64,000 bases of DNA, taken from positions 29,594,942-29,658,941 of the forward strand of contig NC_080078.1 in the NCBI RefSeq assembly GCF_949987535.1. The letters run 5' to 3'. This DNA comes from Balaenoptera acutorostrata (Eukaryota; Chordata; Mammalia; Artiodactyla; Balaenopteridae). Positions 1-11,945 of the stretch are shown in pieces. Position 1 is the first letter of the stretch; each line of letters starts with the position of its first letter. Under the pieces are notes generated by a model, which saw only the letters and a list, made by a program, of their open reading frames with translations, made no database searches and was not told the DNA's origin. The position numbers were made by a program, and so were the translations under genes.

Positions 1-87
1 TTAGTTTACCTTTCCCTACCTTGTTGTTTTTCTAACTAGGTATCTTCCTCCTCACTTTATCTTCTTCCCGCCCTCTGTCCTAAAGTC

Positions 88-227
88 TTATTTTTTTAAT
101 TAATTTATTTTTCTGGGGGGGCACGCCGTGCGGCATGTGGGATCTTAGTTCCCCAGCCAGGGATCGAAACCAAGCTCCCTGCACTGCAAGTGCAGAGTCT
201 TAACCATGGACCCCCAGGGAAGTCCCT
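88..227 (-). repeat. CHR-type tRNA-derived SINE
   Basis: A T-rich head leads into 'gcggcatgtgggatcttagtt', a reverse B-box and a terminal 'cagggaagtccctg', the reverse complement of the SINE head. Confidence 0.8.
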
Positions 228-1357
228 GTCCTAAAGTCTTAGATTAGCTCAGGCCTTCATCAATGACCAGATCTCATGTGTGAGCGTACGTGTGTGTGTG
301 TGTGTTGGTGCACAGCCTCTGTGAGGGTACACGGGGCTCTGGACTTGCGTGTGTGTCTGGGTGTGTCTGTGGATGTTTGCTGAGGGATGGTTCTAGGTGT
401 CTGTGATGTGTGTCTCTGTACCCACTGTGAGTGGCTATGTGTGTGTGTGTGTGTGTGTGTCCCTGGGTATTTGCAGGGGAAAGAGAAGTGATAGAGCTAC
501 TTGGAGCTGCGTTTCCCTCCAGGGCTCCCTGAAGGCGGCTTCAGTCCCTCAGCTTGGGAGGCCTCCAGGGACTTCAGGCCAGCCAGCCCAGCGGGGGAGG
601 GGCTGTCACCTAGCTGATCTCAGGGACTAAGAGGTGAGAATGGTCGTTCTTCTGCCACTCCCTACACGTAAGCTGCTTGGAATACTGCGTGGGTGCGGGC
701 ACCCTGGCCTCCCCGACCTTGTAATCACTCCCCATGGTAGGGGGGTGACTCCAGTTGGGAAAGACTTATTGAAACCTCCACAGCAGGACCAGGCCTGGCC
801 TGCATTCAGCCTGGGCTGGGGGAGCATTTATAAAACTCCCCAATCTGGCCACACCCCAGACCAACTGGATCAGAATCTCCCAGGCTGCAACAAAGCCCGG
901 GGCTGATTTCCCCACTGGGCACCTGGGCCCCATGATATTTTTAGGGACGCAGGGAAATGCTTGATTTTTAAATTTTTTTAATGAGGAGGGAAAAGCCTGA
1001 ATAAAATAATAACGAATATATAATAATGAATCCAACCTGGATTATATTCCTCTTTCTATCAACGCAGCCTTAAAATACACTTTTGAATATATGTTTAAGG
1101 AGGGAGGGGCCCAGGGAAGTCGTCACGTAGCTCCAGGTTGCAGGCCCTGGTCTACCATTGACGCGATAGACTCAGTCGTGCCTCCCTTCTTTCAATAAAT
1201 GTTTATTGGCTATGTAACGTATAAGGAGACAGCCCCCTTGCTCTTGGGGAATTTAAATAAGAATTTCATCTCATGTTGCCTTCACCAATCCTGCCAAGAA
1301 CTCTTCCAGATGGAAAAGAAAAACATCTTTGCCGTTTTACAGATAAAATAATGAAGA
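228..1357. other. No gene seen; TG-repeat stretch
   Basis: TG dinucleotide runs near 290-305 and 437-460 sit in otherwise unique sequence. No exon-like ORF with family similarity was recognised. Confidence 0.5.
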
Positions 1358-1495
1358 AGGACTTCCCTGGCAGTCCAGTGGTTAAGACTCAGCGCTTCCA
1401 CGGCAGGGGGCGCCGGTTTGATCCCTGGTCTGGGAACTAAGATCCCACGTGCTGCGTGGTATGGCCAAAAAAATAAAAATTAATAAAAACAAAAA
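1358..1495 (+). repeat. CHR-type SINE
   Basis: It starts with 'ggacttccctggcagtccag', has an internal B-box ('ggtttgatccc') and ends 'ggccaaaaaaataaaa'. Confidence 0.85.
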
Positions 1496-1559
1496 TAACG
1501 GAGACACAGAATAAGTGTGAGTTACACAGGGCTACCGGGCGACCCACAGCATAGTGAGG

Positions 1560-1735
1560 CCTTCTGGTCCTAAAATACACCTTGGGCTTGTTAAACATAG
1601 ATTTCTGGGCCTTTTGCCAGGAGATTTGGATTCAGAAGGCCTGGGAGGGGACCCAGGAATATGCATTTTTATATAAAATCACCTAGGTGGTTCCTAAAGG
1701 CAGGTGAGTTTGAGAAATGCTGTTCCACACGGCCT
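1560..1735 (+). repeat. MER20-like hAT relic
   Basis: The text 'gatttctgggcc...caggagatttggattcag' and 'cacctaggtggttc...gtttgagaaatgctg' resembles the MER20 non-autonomous hAT family. Confidence 0.5.
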
Positions 1736-1779
1736 GGGGCCAGATCAGCCAGAGAGAAGGAACTGAAGTCAGGCCAAGG

Positions 1780-1990
1780 GAGGGGCCCCGACCTCGGCAC
1801 TGCTGGCAACTTGGTCTGGATCTTTTCCTGGGTGGGGGCTGTCCTGTGCATTGTAGGATGTCGAGCAGCATCCTTGGCCCCTACTCACCAGATACCACAA
1901 GCACATGCCTCAGTCAGGACAACCAAAAATTCTCCAGACATTGCTAAATGTTCCTGGGGGACAAAATGGCCCCATTGAGAACCCCTGGGC
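1780..1990 (+). repeat. MER5A-like hAT-Charlie relic
   Basis: Diagnostic phrases are 'ggggctgtcctgtgcattgt', 'gcagcatccttggcccctac' and 'cattgagaacccctgg'. Other copies lie near 26,694, 40,325 and 52,045. Confidence 0.65.
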
Positions 1991-1994
1991 TAAG

Positions 1995-2445
1995 TACATG
2001 GGTTGAAGCCAACATTTCCCGTGTTTGGGAGTTGGGGTGTCCCTCACTATCCAAGCATGTGGTTAACATGTAAAATATGCCCATTTCCATAAACAGGAAT
2101 GGAGCATGGACCCCTGCTACCACGTGGATGAACCTTGACAACAGGGTGCTAAATGAAAGAAGCCAGATACAAAGGCAGTGTAGTCTATGATTCCATTGAT
2201 ATGAAATGTCCAGAATAGATAACTCCATAGAGACAGAAAGCAGATTGGTGGTTGCCGGGGGTGGGGGAGATGGGGAGTGACTGCCTAATGGGCATGGGGT
2301 CTCCTTTGGGAGTGACGAGAATGTTCCAGACAAGATAGAGGGGGTGGTTGCACCACATCGTGAAATGTACTAAATGCCACTGAATTGTCCACTTTACAAC
2401 GGTTAATTTTATGTAACATGAGTTTCACCTCAATAAAAAAAAGTA
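1995..2445 (+). repeat. L1 3'-end fragment (old, sense)
   Basis: It carries the old-L1 terminal phrases 'gattccattgatatgaaatg', 'gagacagaaagcagattggt' and 'ctcaataaaaaaa'. Confidence 0.6.
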
Positions 2446-3640
2446 CCAGTTTGTATAATTTACTGTGACAGTTGGTAAGATGGGGGTGGAGTGAATTGTG
2501 AATGCAGCATACATTGGACCTTTAAATGAGGTCATCATAACCATTAACAAGTATAATAAGAACATAACATACAATTAAATAATATTTTAAAAGCAAGAGT
2601 AGAATTTGAGGGCTGGACCTCAGTACTCTTGTCTTTGGAACTGGTACAATGCTGGGTGACAGTTAGTATGCAGTATGAGCTTGTTGAATTTGAGAAGCAA
2701 AAAGAACTGAAAGCAGTTCCATCAAGAACCTGACTGAGCCTGTGACGTGCAACCTGCTGTATGGCCGAGGCATATCATTTCAACTTCCCGGGCTGAGTCC
2801 CTCTCTTCTCTAAAAAGAGGCAGGCTGATCCTTCCAGCTCTAAATGTCTGTGCTGGGACATGGCCAGATCAGAGTGAAGGCTCTGGAACATGCCAGAACA
2901 TGCTGGAACATTCCAGGGTCTGGCTTTCTGGGGGTATCAGAGGCAAGCTCCTGGGCGAGCCAGGAAACCCATCAAGACACAGGCTTAGCATCCAAGAGTC
3001 TCAGTTAGGACCAGGCAGTGTCCAGCTTTGATAAGCAGAATCACAGTAGCCAAGCAGGAAGACTAAACCACAAGAACTGGCCACCTGGGTCCCCTTCCTG
3101 CCGTCTGCCGCCAGGTGTGAGCATCTGTGTCAGCACACCTGGCTCACCATGGGGATGAAGCCACCTCTGCAGTCATTTGAAAGCCCCCGCATTCATTTCA
3201 CAGGGGGTCATGGGGGCCGCCTCCCTCCCTGGCTGGCCCGAGAATGCCACGTTTAGAGTGACTCTTTTACCTTCACTGACCCAAGGTGAAGGGTTTCTTC
3301 CTTGGGTCATGATTAATGGAGCCCATTCCCTGGAAGCAGGAGCAAATAAATGCTTGGGCATGGTTTATAGTCCTCACGTGAGCTCACTTATTACCTTGCA
3401 GCGGATGCGAATGGAATGTTGGGCAGGTGTGTCTCTGTTTGGAGGAGGTGGAGGCTGGAAGCAGGTTAATATAAAGTTGAGGCCCCGGCGCGGTGGTTGC
3501 TGGGTTTCTGAGTAGCAGGCGTCGGGGGAGAAGGTTCTGGGAGAAGCAGGCCTCCAAATGCAGAGACGTGCTCAGACTCCTCTCTAGAATCTCCTCTGTA
3601 AACAGCCACTGAAAAAGGGCTTCTAGGTAAGAACTTACGT
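2446..3640. other. No recognisable gene or repeat
   Basis: Mostly unique sequence. Short ORFs are present but none shows recognisable protein similarity or splice structure. Confidence 0.4.
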
Positions 3641-4115
3641 GGTTTTGTTTTTTGGTAATAGCTTTATTGAGATATAATTCACATACCATGCCATCCACAC
3701 ATTTAAAGTGTACAATTCAGTGGTGTTTTAGCATATTCACAGAATTTTACAACTATCACTACAACCCATCTTACAACATTTTCATCAGCCCCCAAAAGAC
3801 ACCCCATAACTTTTAGTTATCACCCACCCATCTACCCCACCTCACCACCCACCAGTCCTAAGCAGCCGCTAATCTATTTTGCCTCTGGAGTTGCCCATTC
3901 CGGACATTTCATATAAATGGAATCGTATAGTGTGTGGTTTTTTTTGCACCTGGCTTTTTTTCTCTTAGCATGTTTCCGAGGTTTATCCATGTTGTAGCAT
4001 GTACCGGTACTTCGTTCCTTTGGACGGTCAGATGGTCTTCCGTTGTATGGATATAGCACATCTTGTTTATCCATTCATGTGTTGATAGCTACCTTTTTCT
4101 AAGGAATTCATGGTT
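3641..4115 (-). repeat. Antisense L1 3' UTR fragment
   Basis: The reverse L1 tail phrases 'tttattgagatataattcac', 'aatggaatcgtatag' and 'gtttatccattcatgtgttg' are present. Confidence 0.7.
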
Positions 4116-5685
4116 CTAAAATGGCTGCTCATTGTAGCGGCTGTTCAAGAAAGAATTAGCTGTGCGCCCTTTGTCAGTAAAATGATCGTTAGTTTCCTTC
4201 TGTGTTCTTTTAAAATCTTTTATTATGGTAGCAAATCAAGGTTGGAACTTTGGAGGATGAAAGGGGGCTGCTATTTATGATTATACGGGGCAACAGATGT
4301 GAAACAGGGTTGTGCTGGGCAAACCCGAGGTACAGATGCCCTCATTCCTGGGCCAAGTGAGAATGATGAATGGTCTTGTTCAGCGGGCCCTGGGCTGAGG
4401 GGTCAGGGTCCTTGAGAAACCTAAGTGTGATTTTTTTTCAGGCCTGGCCAAGTACTTTCAAAGGCTCTACCTGGCAGCCCCCCACCCCTGCCCGGGGGAG
4501 GGGGGAAGGCAGCTGCCCTCCCTGGCGTGTTTGGTGACAGCCAGTGAATTGCAGCCTCTGAGGGGAGTTGCAGACAAGGGCCCAGCCCCCCAACGCTGCT
4601 CTGCATACCTGCATTCCTAGGTCTTTTTATCTGAGGCCTCGGGCGGTGGTCTCCTTCAGGTGTCCCTGCTGAGGCCCCCCTGTGCTAGGTGGGGAGGAGG
4701 GGAACCGTGAAGATGCCTTCCACACCTCCTCCCACCCCCTCCGGCTCAGGGTCCATAAAACTGCCATAGACATTTTTGGGGTGCTCCCTCAATAAGTGAG
4801 AAAAACCGCACGTCTGGGCTGATCTCCCCGATCCTCCACGGGTGCCAGTTCCCTGGGGGAAAGTGGAACAAAGGGAGTCAGCACTTTCCCCACTGTAGGA
4901 AGTGACGCAAAGTGTAACTCCTTTCATTTTGGGCTTGTTGCATGAATCGGCTGCTCTGACACCAGGCAGCTTCGCCCCCTCTCTGTAAGCTGAAGCTGCG
5001 CGCTCCCGACATCAGCTGGAAGGGTTGCTGGATCTTTGATTGTGCAATGATGTCTGGGGGTGGGGTGGGATGGAGCTGGTGTATTGAATTTAGAATATGC
5101 AGATTGTGACTGCCTGAAATTGGCAGAAGCCACCCACTTGGATCGTCAGGTAGCTCCCACTTTAGGGAAGTGAAAACCCCAGGGTTGTTTTGATTAAAGG
5201 GACAGTTTCAATACTTTCACACCAAGGAAGTAAAGTCACAAATGTGTTATTGACGGAAACAGCAGGGGAGGTGATATTGCAGTCAGCTGGGGGGAGGGCA
5301 GTCTTCCATCCCAGGTCACAGGGGTCAGGAGGTAGACAGTGAGCACCTATGACTTACGACCTGTTGTTGGGGCAGAGGCCACTCACTTTTCTCAGGCTCA
5401 ACTCTAAGTGGTTATTTTTCAAAGCACCCTGGGAAAAGCAAAGCAGGAGCTTGGCGGGGTTGGCGGGGGTAGGGGAGGGGAATCCTAAACTCAGATCCTA
5501 CAAGGCTGGACTCCTGGTGTGAGCAGGGTTGTCATACTGTAAAAAGTTTGGTGTGGACAAAAAAAATGTTGCCTGATATTTCATCAAACAAAGAATATTG
5601 CCCGCTGCCAAGCTATCAGCCACTGTAGCTGCCCCCGAGGGGAATTCAGGATGGAGAAAATCAGCTCCACACACGACAGGTCAAT
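4116..5685. other. No recognisable gene
   Basis: Unique, moderately GC-rich intergenic sequence. No family-recognisable ORF. Confidence 0.4.
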
Positions 5686-6490
5686 AAATCGAGAGATGAG
5701 TTTTGGGGGGCAAGGAACAGCGACTTTATTCGGAAAGCCAGCAGACCAAGAAGATGGTGAACTAGTGTCCCCAAAAGCCATCTGCCCTGAGTTAGAATTC
5801 AGGCTTCTTTTATACTAAAAAAGGAGAGGGTCAAGTTCTGGTTCTGTTCAGGTTCCGGAGGGGACTTGTTAATTTCTTTCTTCCTGCAGCCATTCACAGG
5901 TGGGCCTGGTCAGGAGCTTTCCTGTGAGATAAACAAAGGTGTTTTAGTTTAAGGCTCATTACAAGGGAGCAGGGTTCCCAGAGATGGGCCATTGCAATTT
6001 AAGCTTATAGGCAACATCCCTTTCAAGATTAACTTGTAGCAAAAGTAATAGAATACAAAGGTTAAAGTGAAAGAAACAGATCCAGTATGGGGTCAGATTT
6101 TTTCTTCCCTGTTACAACACTGGCCCTAGATAAGATGCATATCAAAGGAATAATTTCAGTGAGCCCAGACTCTTGCATCTTCCCATACATAGAAAAGCAC
6201 TAAAATCATTAACTTGAGATGTCTGCTTTTGGTGATTAGCAATAATCTTTTAATATTCGATTACATGTTTCCTTCAGCAAAACTCCTATATATCCTGGCT
6301 CTTCCCTTACCTCTTTGGAATAGTTCCTCAGAGCTATCTGTCCTGGGCTACAGCCCTCAGTAAGGTCCCCACAATAAAACATAAAACATAACTGGCAACT
6401 TTTAGTTTGTGCATTTTTTTTTTCAGTCGACATTAGGCAACAACTCAAAACAGCTGTTTTCTCATCACAATTGACCCTGTGATGAGGAAT
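5686..6490 (-). repeat. Probable LTR retrotransposon remnant (antisense)
   Basis: It begins in an antisense poly(A)-region style ('gactttattcggaaagccagcaga...gaagatggtgaa') that resembles 50,860-51,380. No coding remnant was recognised. The family is not assigned. Confidence 0.4.
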
Positions 6491-6734
6491 ATTAGAGGGA
6501 GGGGTGGGCTTCGCCCTTGACAAGATATACTGTCTGTTTTCAAGTGTTACATATCCATGGCCTCTATGGGCCTCCCCACTTTCACCTGCAAAACATCCAA
6601 ACCCCTTTTCACTTTTCTTTTCCCTGATAGCACTGTGTCCTCATCCCTCACGAGCTGCCAATATTACATCCAGACGTCTTGGCCCTTTCACTTATAAACA
6701 ATTTATTTTTTAATTTTATTTTGTTTTTTAAATT

Positions 6735-7071
6735 TTATTTCTTTCTTTTTTGGCTGCGTTTGGTCTTCATTGCTGCACGTGGGCTTTCTCTAGTTGTGGC
6801 GAGCAGGGGCTACTCTTCGTTGTGGTGTGTGGGCTTCTCATTGTGGTGGCTTCTCAGTGTGGAGCACAGACTCTAGGCCTGCGGGCTTCAGTAGTTGTGG
6901 CACGTGGGCTCAGTAGTTGTGGCTCACGGCCTCTAGAGCACAGGCTCAGTAGTTGTGGTGCATGGGCTTAGTTGCTCCATGGCATGTGGGATCTTTCCTG
7001 GACCAGGGCTCAAACCCGTGTCTCCTGCATTGGCAGGCGGATTCTTAACCACTGCACCACCAGGGAAGTCC
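6735..7071 (-). repeat. Long-form CHR SINE
   Basis: It runs from 'ttggctgcgtttggtcttc' through repeated 'cagtagttgtggc' units to 'ccaccagggaagtcc'. Confidence 0.9.
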
Positions 7072-7099
7072 AACTATCTATCTATCTATCTATTTATCT

Positions 7100-7475
7100 A
7101 TTTATTTATAAATTTATTTAAAATTTTATTTAAAAATTTATTTATTATTTATTTTTGGTTGCATTGGGTCTTTGCTATGCACAGGCTTTCTCTAGTTGCA
7201 GCGAGCAGGGGCTACTCTTCATCGTGGTGCGTGGGCTTCTCATTGCAGTGGCTTCTCTTGTTGCGGAGCACAGGCTCCAGGTGCGTGGGCTTCAGTAGTT
7301 GTGGCACGTGGGCTCAGTAGTTGTGGCTCACGGGCTCTAGAGCACAGGCTCAGTAGCTGTGGCACACAGGCTTAGTTGCTCTGCGGCATGTGGGATCTTC
7401 CTGGATCAGGGCTCGAACCCGTGTCCCCTGCATTGGCAGGCGGATTCTTAACCACTGTGCCACCAGGGAAGTCCC
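7100..7475 (-). repeat. Long-form CHR SINE, second tandem copy
   Basis: Same structure as the preceding copy. A direct repeat 'aacaatttattttt' at about 6697 and again at 7476 brackets both copies, suggesting one target site and an insertion into a SINE tail. Confidence 0.9.
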
Positions 7476-7582
7476 AACAATTTATTTTTGAATAAACATC
7501 ATATGCCCCAGAGCAAAATTCAAATGGTACTGAGGCAGGAGATAGATGGACTCCAGGCTAGGCATTTATAATTGGCCTCCTT

Positions 7583-7782
7583 NNNNNNNNNNNNNNNNNN
7601 NNNNNNNNNNNNNNNNNNNNNNNNNNNNNNNNNNNNNNNNNNNNNNNNNNNNNNNNNNNNNNNNNNNNNNNNNNNNNNNNNNNNNNNNNNNNNNNNNNNN
7701 NNNNNNNNNNNNNNNNNNNNNNNNNNNNNNNNNNNNNNNNNNNNNNNNNNNNNNNNNNNNNNNNNNNNNNNNNNNNNNNNNN
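7583..7782. other. Assembly gap (200 N)
   Basis: Exactly 200 undetermined bases; probably a placeholder length. Confidence 0.99.
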
Positions 7783-8248
7783 GATCTCCCAAACTTGTGA
7801 ATGTTACCTTATATGGCAAAGGGACTTTGCACATGTGATTAAGGTAAAAACCTTGAGTTGGGGGATTCTCCTGGATTATCCAGGTGGACCCACTGTCATC
7901 ACAGTGGTCCTTAAAAGAGGGAGGCAGGAGAAGTCAGAATCAGAGGAGCAGGTGTGCCAGAACTGAAGCAGAGATTGGAGTGATGCACTTTACGATGGAG
8001 GAAAAGGCCATAAGCCAAGGAGTGTAGGAAGCCTCCAGAAGCTGGTAAAGGCAAGGAAATGGCTTCTTTCCACTCAGAGCCTCCATAAGGTATCAGCCCG
8101 GCCAACACCTTGATTTTTTTAGTCCAGTGAGATCCTTGTCAGGCGCCTGACCTCCAGAACAGTAAGAGAATAAATGTGTGTGGTTGTAAGTCACTAAGTT
8201 TCTTGTAATTTATTATCACAGCAGCCATAGGAAACAAATACTCCCAAT
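7783..8248 (+). repeat. MLT1-like MaLR LTR (ERVL), 5' end in the gap
   Basis: Typical MLT1 text: 'ctcctggattatccaggtgg', 'aaaagagggaggcagga', 'gaagctggtaaaggcaagga' and 'gacctccagaacagtaagag'. It is an old solo LTR with no coding part visible. Confidence 0.7.
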
Positions 8249-8254
8249 CTATCA

Positions 8255-8500
8255 CATGAGCCCTTAAAAGCAGAGAACTTTCTCTGGCTGGAAGCAGAAG
8301 GATGTAATGGAAGGAAATATTCAAAGCATGTGAGGGGCCACAAGAAAGGCCTGAGAAGGAATGTGGGCAACCTCTGGGAGCAAAGCCAGGCTCCCAGCTA
8401 GAAACGGAGACCTTAGTCCTAAGATCACAAGGAACCGGGTTCTGTCAACAACCTGAATGAGATTGGAAGCAGATTCATCCAGTGAAATAAAATTCATATT
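8255..8500 (+). repeat. Second MLT1-like LTR fragment
   Basis: 'gaatgtgggcaacctctggg', 'aaagccaggctcccagct' and 'tgaatgagattggaagcaga' are MaLR LTR phrases in the same orientation as the preceding copy. Confidence 0.5.
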
Positions 8501-9106
8501 TTATGGCAAGACCAGAAAATTCAAACATAAAAATTCTTCTCTGCCCTTTGGCCTCCTCTCTCCCCGCAGTGCATTGTGTGTCTGCATCGTGTTTCAACCA
8601 AACCTCCCCCATCAGCAGCAACACCTGCTCAGCCATAAAGAACAACATGCTCCCAGCATCACCAAGACAACTCCTTAAAAGATGACATTCCTTCTTGAGC
8701 TTGTGAGGGGTCACATGACCCACCCCAATGATGCTTAGATCTGGATTATGTAAACTGTCAATAATATGTGATTTGATGTACAGCCCTCTGTCTCAAAAAA
8801 AAAAAAATTATATAACTGTGCCTTGACTTCTAACGGACAGAACAATTTTCAGAGCTTTCTGAGACGCTCTTCCTGGGTTATAATCCTCAAATTTGGCTTG
8901 AATAAAATTGTCCATTTCTTTCTTAGATCAACGATTAATTTTTCATCGACAATCCCTAGAGCCTCCAGAAAGGAACACAGCCCTTGGCAGATTACATAAA
9001 TAGCACATGGGAAAAAAAAAAAAAAAATAGCACATGGAAGCACACAGTGGAGTAGTACGCAGCTGCAGAATAGAACAAGTCAGATCTGTGATCTTTTTTT
9101 TTTTTT

Positions 9107-9440
9107 TTTTTTTAAGGATTTTCTTATTTATTTATTTATTTATTTATTTATTTTTGGCTGTGTTGGGTCTTCGGTTCGTGCGAGGGCTTTCTCCAGTTGC
9201 GGCAAGCGGGGGCCACTCCTCATCGCGGTGCGGGGACCGCTCTTCATCGCGGTGCGCGGGCCTTTCTCTATCGCGGCCCCTCCCGTCGCGGGGCACAGGC
9301 TCCAGACGCGCAGGCTCAGCAATTGTGGCTCACGGGCCCAGCCGCTCCGCGGCATGCGGGATCCTCCCAGACCAGGGCTCGAACCCGTGTCCCCTGCATT
9401 AGCAGGCAGACTCTCAACCACTGCGCCACCAGGGAAGCCC
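9107..9440 (-). repeat. Long-form CHR SINE
   Basis: A (TTTA)n head is followed by the CpG-rich long-form body and the end 'ccaccagggaagccc'. Its retained CpGs suggest a young copy. Confidence 0.9.
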
Positions 9441-9589
9441 AGATCTGTGATCTTTTATTAAAGAAAAAATAGGCACAGTGTCGCATATTTTAGGGCACCA
9501 TTGTATGTTAAAAGACAAGACAGAAGGAAGAGAGAAAATACGAGGGTTTTCTTTTCAACGTGTAAAATTCCCTGGAAGGAAGGATCCAC

Positions 9590-9745
9590 CAGGAACAAGT
9601 AACAGTTTGATCTCAGCCTGTGAGGTTTGAAGCAGCTGAGCCATTGCTGCACCTGGACTTCTGACCTCCAGGACTTTGAGATCATAAATAGGTGTTTTAG
9701 GCCATTCGAGTGGTGGTAATGTGTGTTATAGCAGTAGTAACAAAC
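9590..9745 (+). repeat. MLT1-like LTR 3' fragment
   Basis: It ends with the MaLR-like string 'gacttctgacctccaggact' and 'gtgttatagcagtagtaaca'. Confidence 0.4.
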
Positions 9746-10195
9746 TAGGTAAATTCCTAAAAAAAAAAAGTTTTCTAAAAGTGGGTCCAAAGTAAGTGCA
9801 TTTAAATTTTAGCAGCTGCTAAATTTCCTCCTCAAAGTTTGTACTGATTTCTGCCTGATGTTAGTGCATGGAATGCTTGTTTCTCCACAGTGCAGCCAGA
9901 AGACCATTTGTTACAGTGCTTTATATTTGTCTATCTGGTGGATGAATAGGATATCACATGGTAGATTTTAAAGAGTTTTATTGAGGTATAATTGACATAC
10001 AGCAAACCACACATATTTAAAGAATACAATGTGATACATTTTGACAGGTTTATACTGGTAAAACCATGATCACAATCAAGGTAGGTAAAATACTCATGAC
10101 CCGCAAAAGTTTCCGCATTCTTTGTTATGTAAATTCCCCATTCCATGCAACTAGTGATCTGTTTTCCAAAATTTCAGTTTCTAGAATTTTATATA

Positions 10196-10350
10196 GGGAC
10201 TTCCCCAGTGGTCCAATGGCTAAGACTCCACGCTCTCAATGCAGGGGGACCTGGGTTCAGTCCCTGGTCAGGGAACTAGATCCCACGTGCTGCAGCTAAG
10301 ACCCGTCACAGTCAAATAAATAAATAAGTGTTAAAAAAAAAAAAAAAACT
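10196..10350 (+). repeat. CHR-type SINE
   Basis: Head 'gggacttccccagtggtcca', B-box 'gttcagtccctggtc', and a tail ending in a poly(A) run. Confidence 0.85.
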
Positions 10351-10439
10351 TCAAAAGACAAGAATTTTATATAAATGGAGACATACAGCATGTACTCCCT
10401 GCCCCTGCCCTGGCTTCTTTCAGAATAATAATAATAATT

Positions 10440-10791
10440 TTTTTCTTTAAAATAAATTTATTTATTTATTTTTGGCTGTGTTGGGTCTTCGCAGCTGTGC
10501 GCTGGCTTTCTCTAGTTGCGGTGAGCTGGGGCTACTCTTCGTTGTGGTGCGCAGGCTTCTCATTGCAGTGGCTTCTCTTGTTGTGGAGCATGGGCTCTAG
10601 GCACGTGGGCTTCAGTAGTTGTGGCACGTGGGCTCAGTAGTTGTGGCTCACAGGCTTTAGAGCACAGGCTCAGTAGTTGTGGCGCACAGGCTTAGTTGCT
10701 CTGCAGCATGTGGGATCTTCCCGGACCAGGGATCAAATGCGTGTCCTCTGCATTGGCAGGCGGATTCTTTTTTTTTTTTTTTAAAGATTTA

Positions 10792-10823
<32 letters not shown>

Positions 10824-11123
10824 CTATGTTGGGTCTTCGTTTCTGTGCGAGGGCTTTCTCTAGTTGTGGCGAGCGGGGGCCACTCTTCATCGCGGTGCGC
10901 GGGCCTCTCACTATCGTGGCCTCTCTTGTTGCGGAGCACAGGCTCCAGACGCGCAGGCTCTGTAGTTGTGGCTCACGGGCCCAGTTGCTCCGCGGCATGT
11001 GGGATCTTCCCAGACCAGGGCTCGAACCCGTGTTCCCTGCACTGGCAGGCAGATTCTCAACCACTGTGCCACCAGGGAAGCCCAGCAGGTGGATTCTTAA
11101 CCACTGCACCACCAGGGAAGTCC
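10440..11123 (-). repeat. Long CHR SINE split by a second long CHR SINE
   Basis: The outer copy runs to 'gcattggcaggcggattc' at about 10769 and resumes at about 11085 with 'gcaggtggattcttaacc'. The inner copy (about 10770-11084) has its own T-run and (GATT)n head and ends 'accagggaagccca'. Confidence 0.85.
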
Positions 11124-11184
11124 CTCAGAATAATTATTTTGAGGTTCATCTATGTTGTTTTATGTACCAATAGTTTGTTTCTCC

Positions 11185-11301
11185 GGACTTCTCTGGCAGT
11201 CCAGTGATTAGGACATCATGCTTCCTCTGCAGGAGGCGCAGGTTCGATCCCTGGTCAGGGAGCTAAGATCCCACATGTTGCGTGGCCAAAAAAAAAAAAA
11301 G
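11185..11301 (+). repeat. CHR-type SINE with target duplication
   Basis: The SINE 'ggacttctctggcagtccag...ggccaaaaaaaaaaaaa' is flanked by 'agtttgtttctc' on both sides. Confidence 0.9.
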
Positions 11302-11640
11302 TTTGTTTCTCTTTATGGCTGAATAGTGTTTCATTGTATGGATGTACTAAATACGTTTATCCATTCACCTATTGATGGACATTCGGGTTGTTTCCAGTTT
11401 TGAGCTTTACAAACAAAGCTGTTATGAATATTCGTGTCCAAGTCTTTGCATGGACATGTGCTTTCTTTACTCTTGGTTAAATATCTCAGAATGGAGTGGC
11501 TGGGTCAAATGGCAGGTGTATGTTTGACTTTTGAAGAAACTCACTTGGTAGCTTTATTTTGTATTTCTTTTATGCCTGAGGTTGAGCCTCTTTTAGTTTG
11601 ATGAAAATCTATTTATGCACTGTTTTCTGTGAACAGGATG

Positions 11641-11945
11641 CTCATATACTTTGTCCATTTATTAAATAATCTGTCTCTCCAGCTATGTGTGATGCTATTT
11701 TCATCATGTGATAATTCCCATGTGTACTTGGTTCCTTTCTGGCCTCTCTCTTTTCCACTTGAACATAATATGGAGCCAGAAGACACTTGAGCAGTAATTT
11801 ACAACCCCTTCATTTTGCCAATGAATAAATGAGTCCAGAGATATCAAGTGACTTTTCTAAGATCACACAGCTAATTGAAAAAGTAAAGAGATGAGCTAGC
11901 ACTCCCCTCCAACCCTGGCATTTCCAGTCTCACTAACAGCCAACA
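11641..11945. other. Unassigned intergenic sequence
   Basis: AT-rich with MIR-like phrases ('gatcacacagctaatt'). No gene seen. Confidence 0.4.

Larger units (their letters stand above)
9966..11640 (-). repeat. Antisense L1 3' UTR broken by CHR SINEs
   Basis: L1 tail text ('gttttattgaggtataattg', 'ggctgaatagtgtttcattg', 'ctattgatggacattcgggt') is interrupted at about 10196-10350, 10440-11123 and 11185-11301 by SINEs. Confidence 0.7.

Noticed and set aside
7520..7838. ORFs spanning 7,546-7,838
   Set aside because: They are composed mainly of unknown bases from the 200-N gap.
9140..9421. ORFs over 9,034-9,472 and 10,789-11,207
   Set aside because: They translate long-form CHR SINE sequence on both strands.
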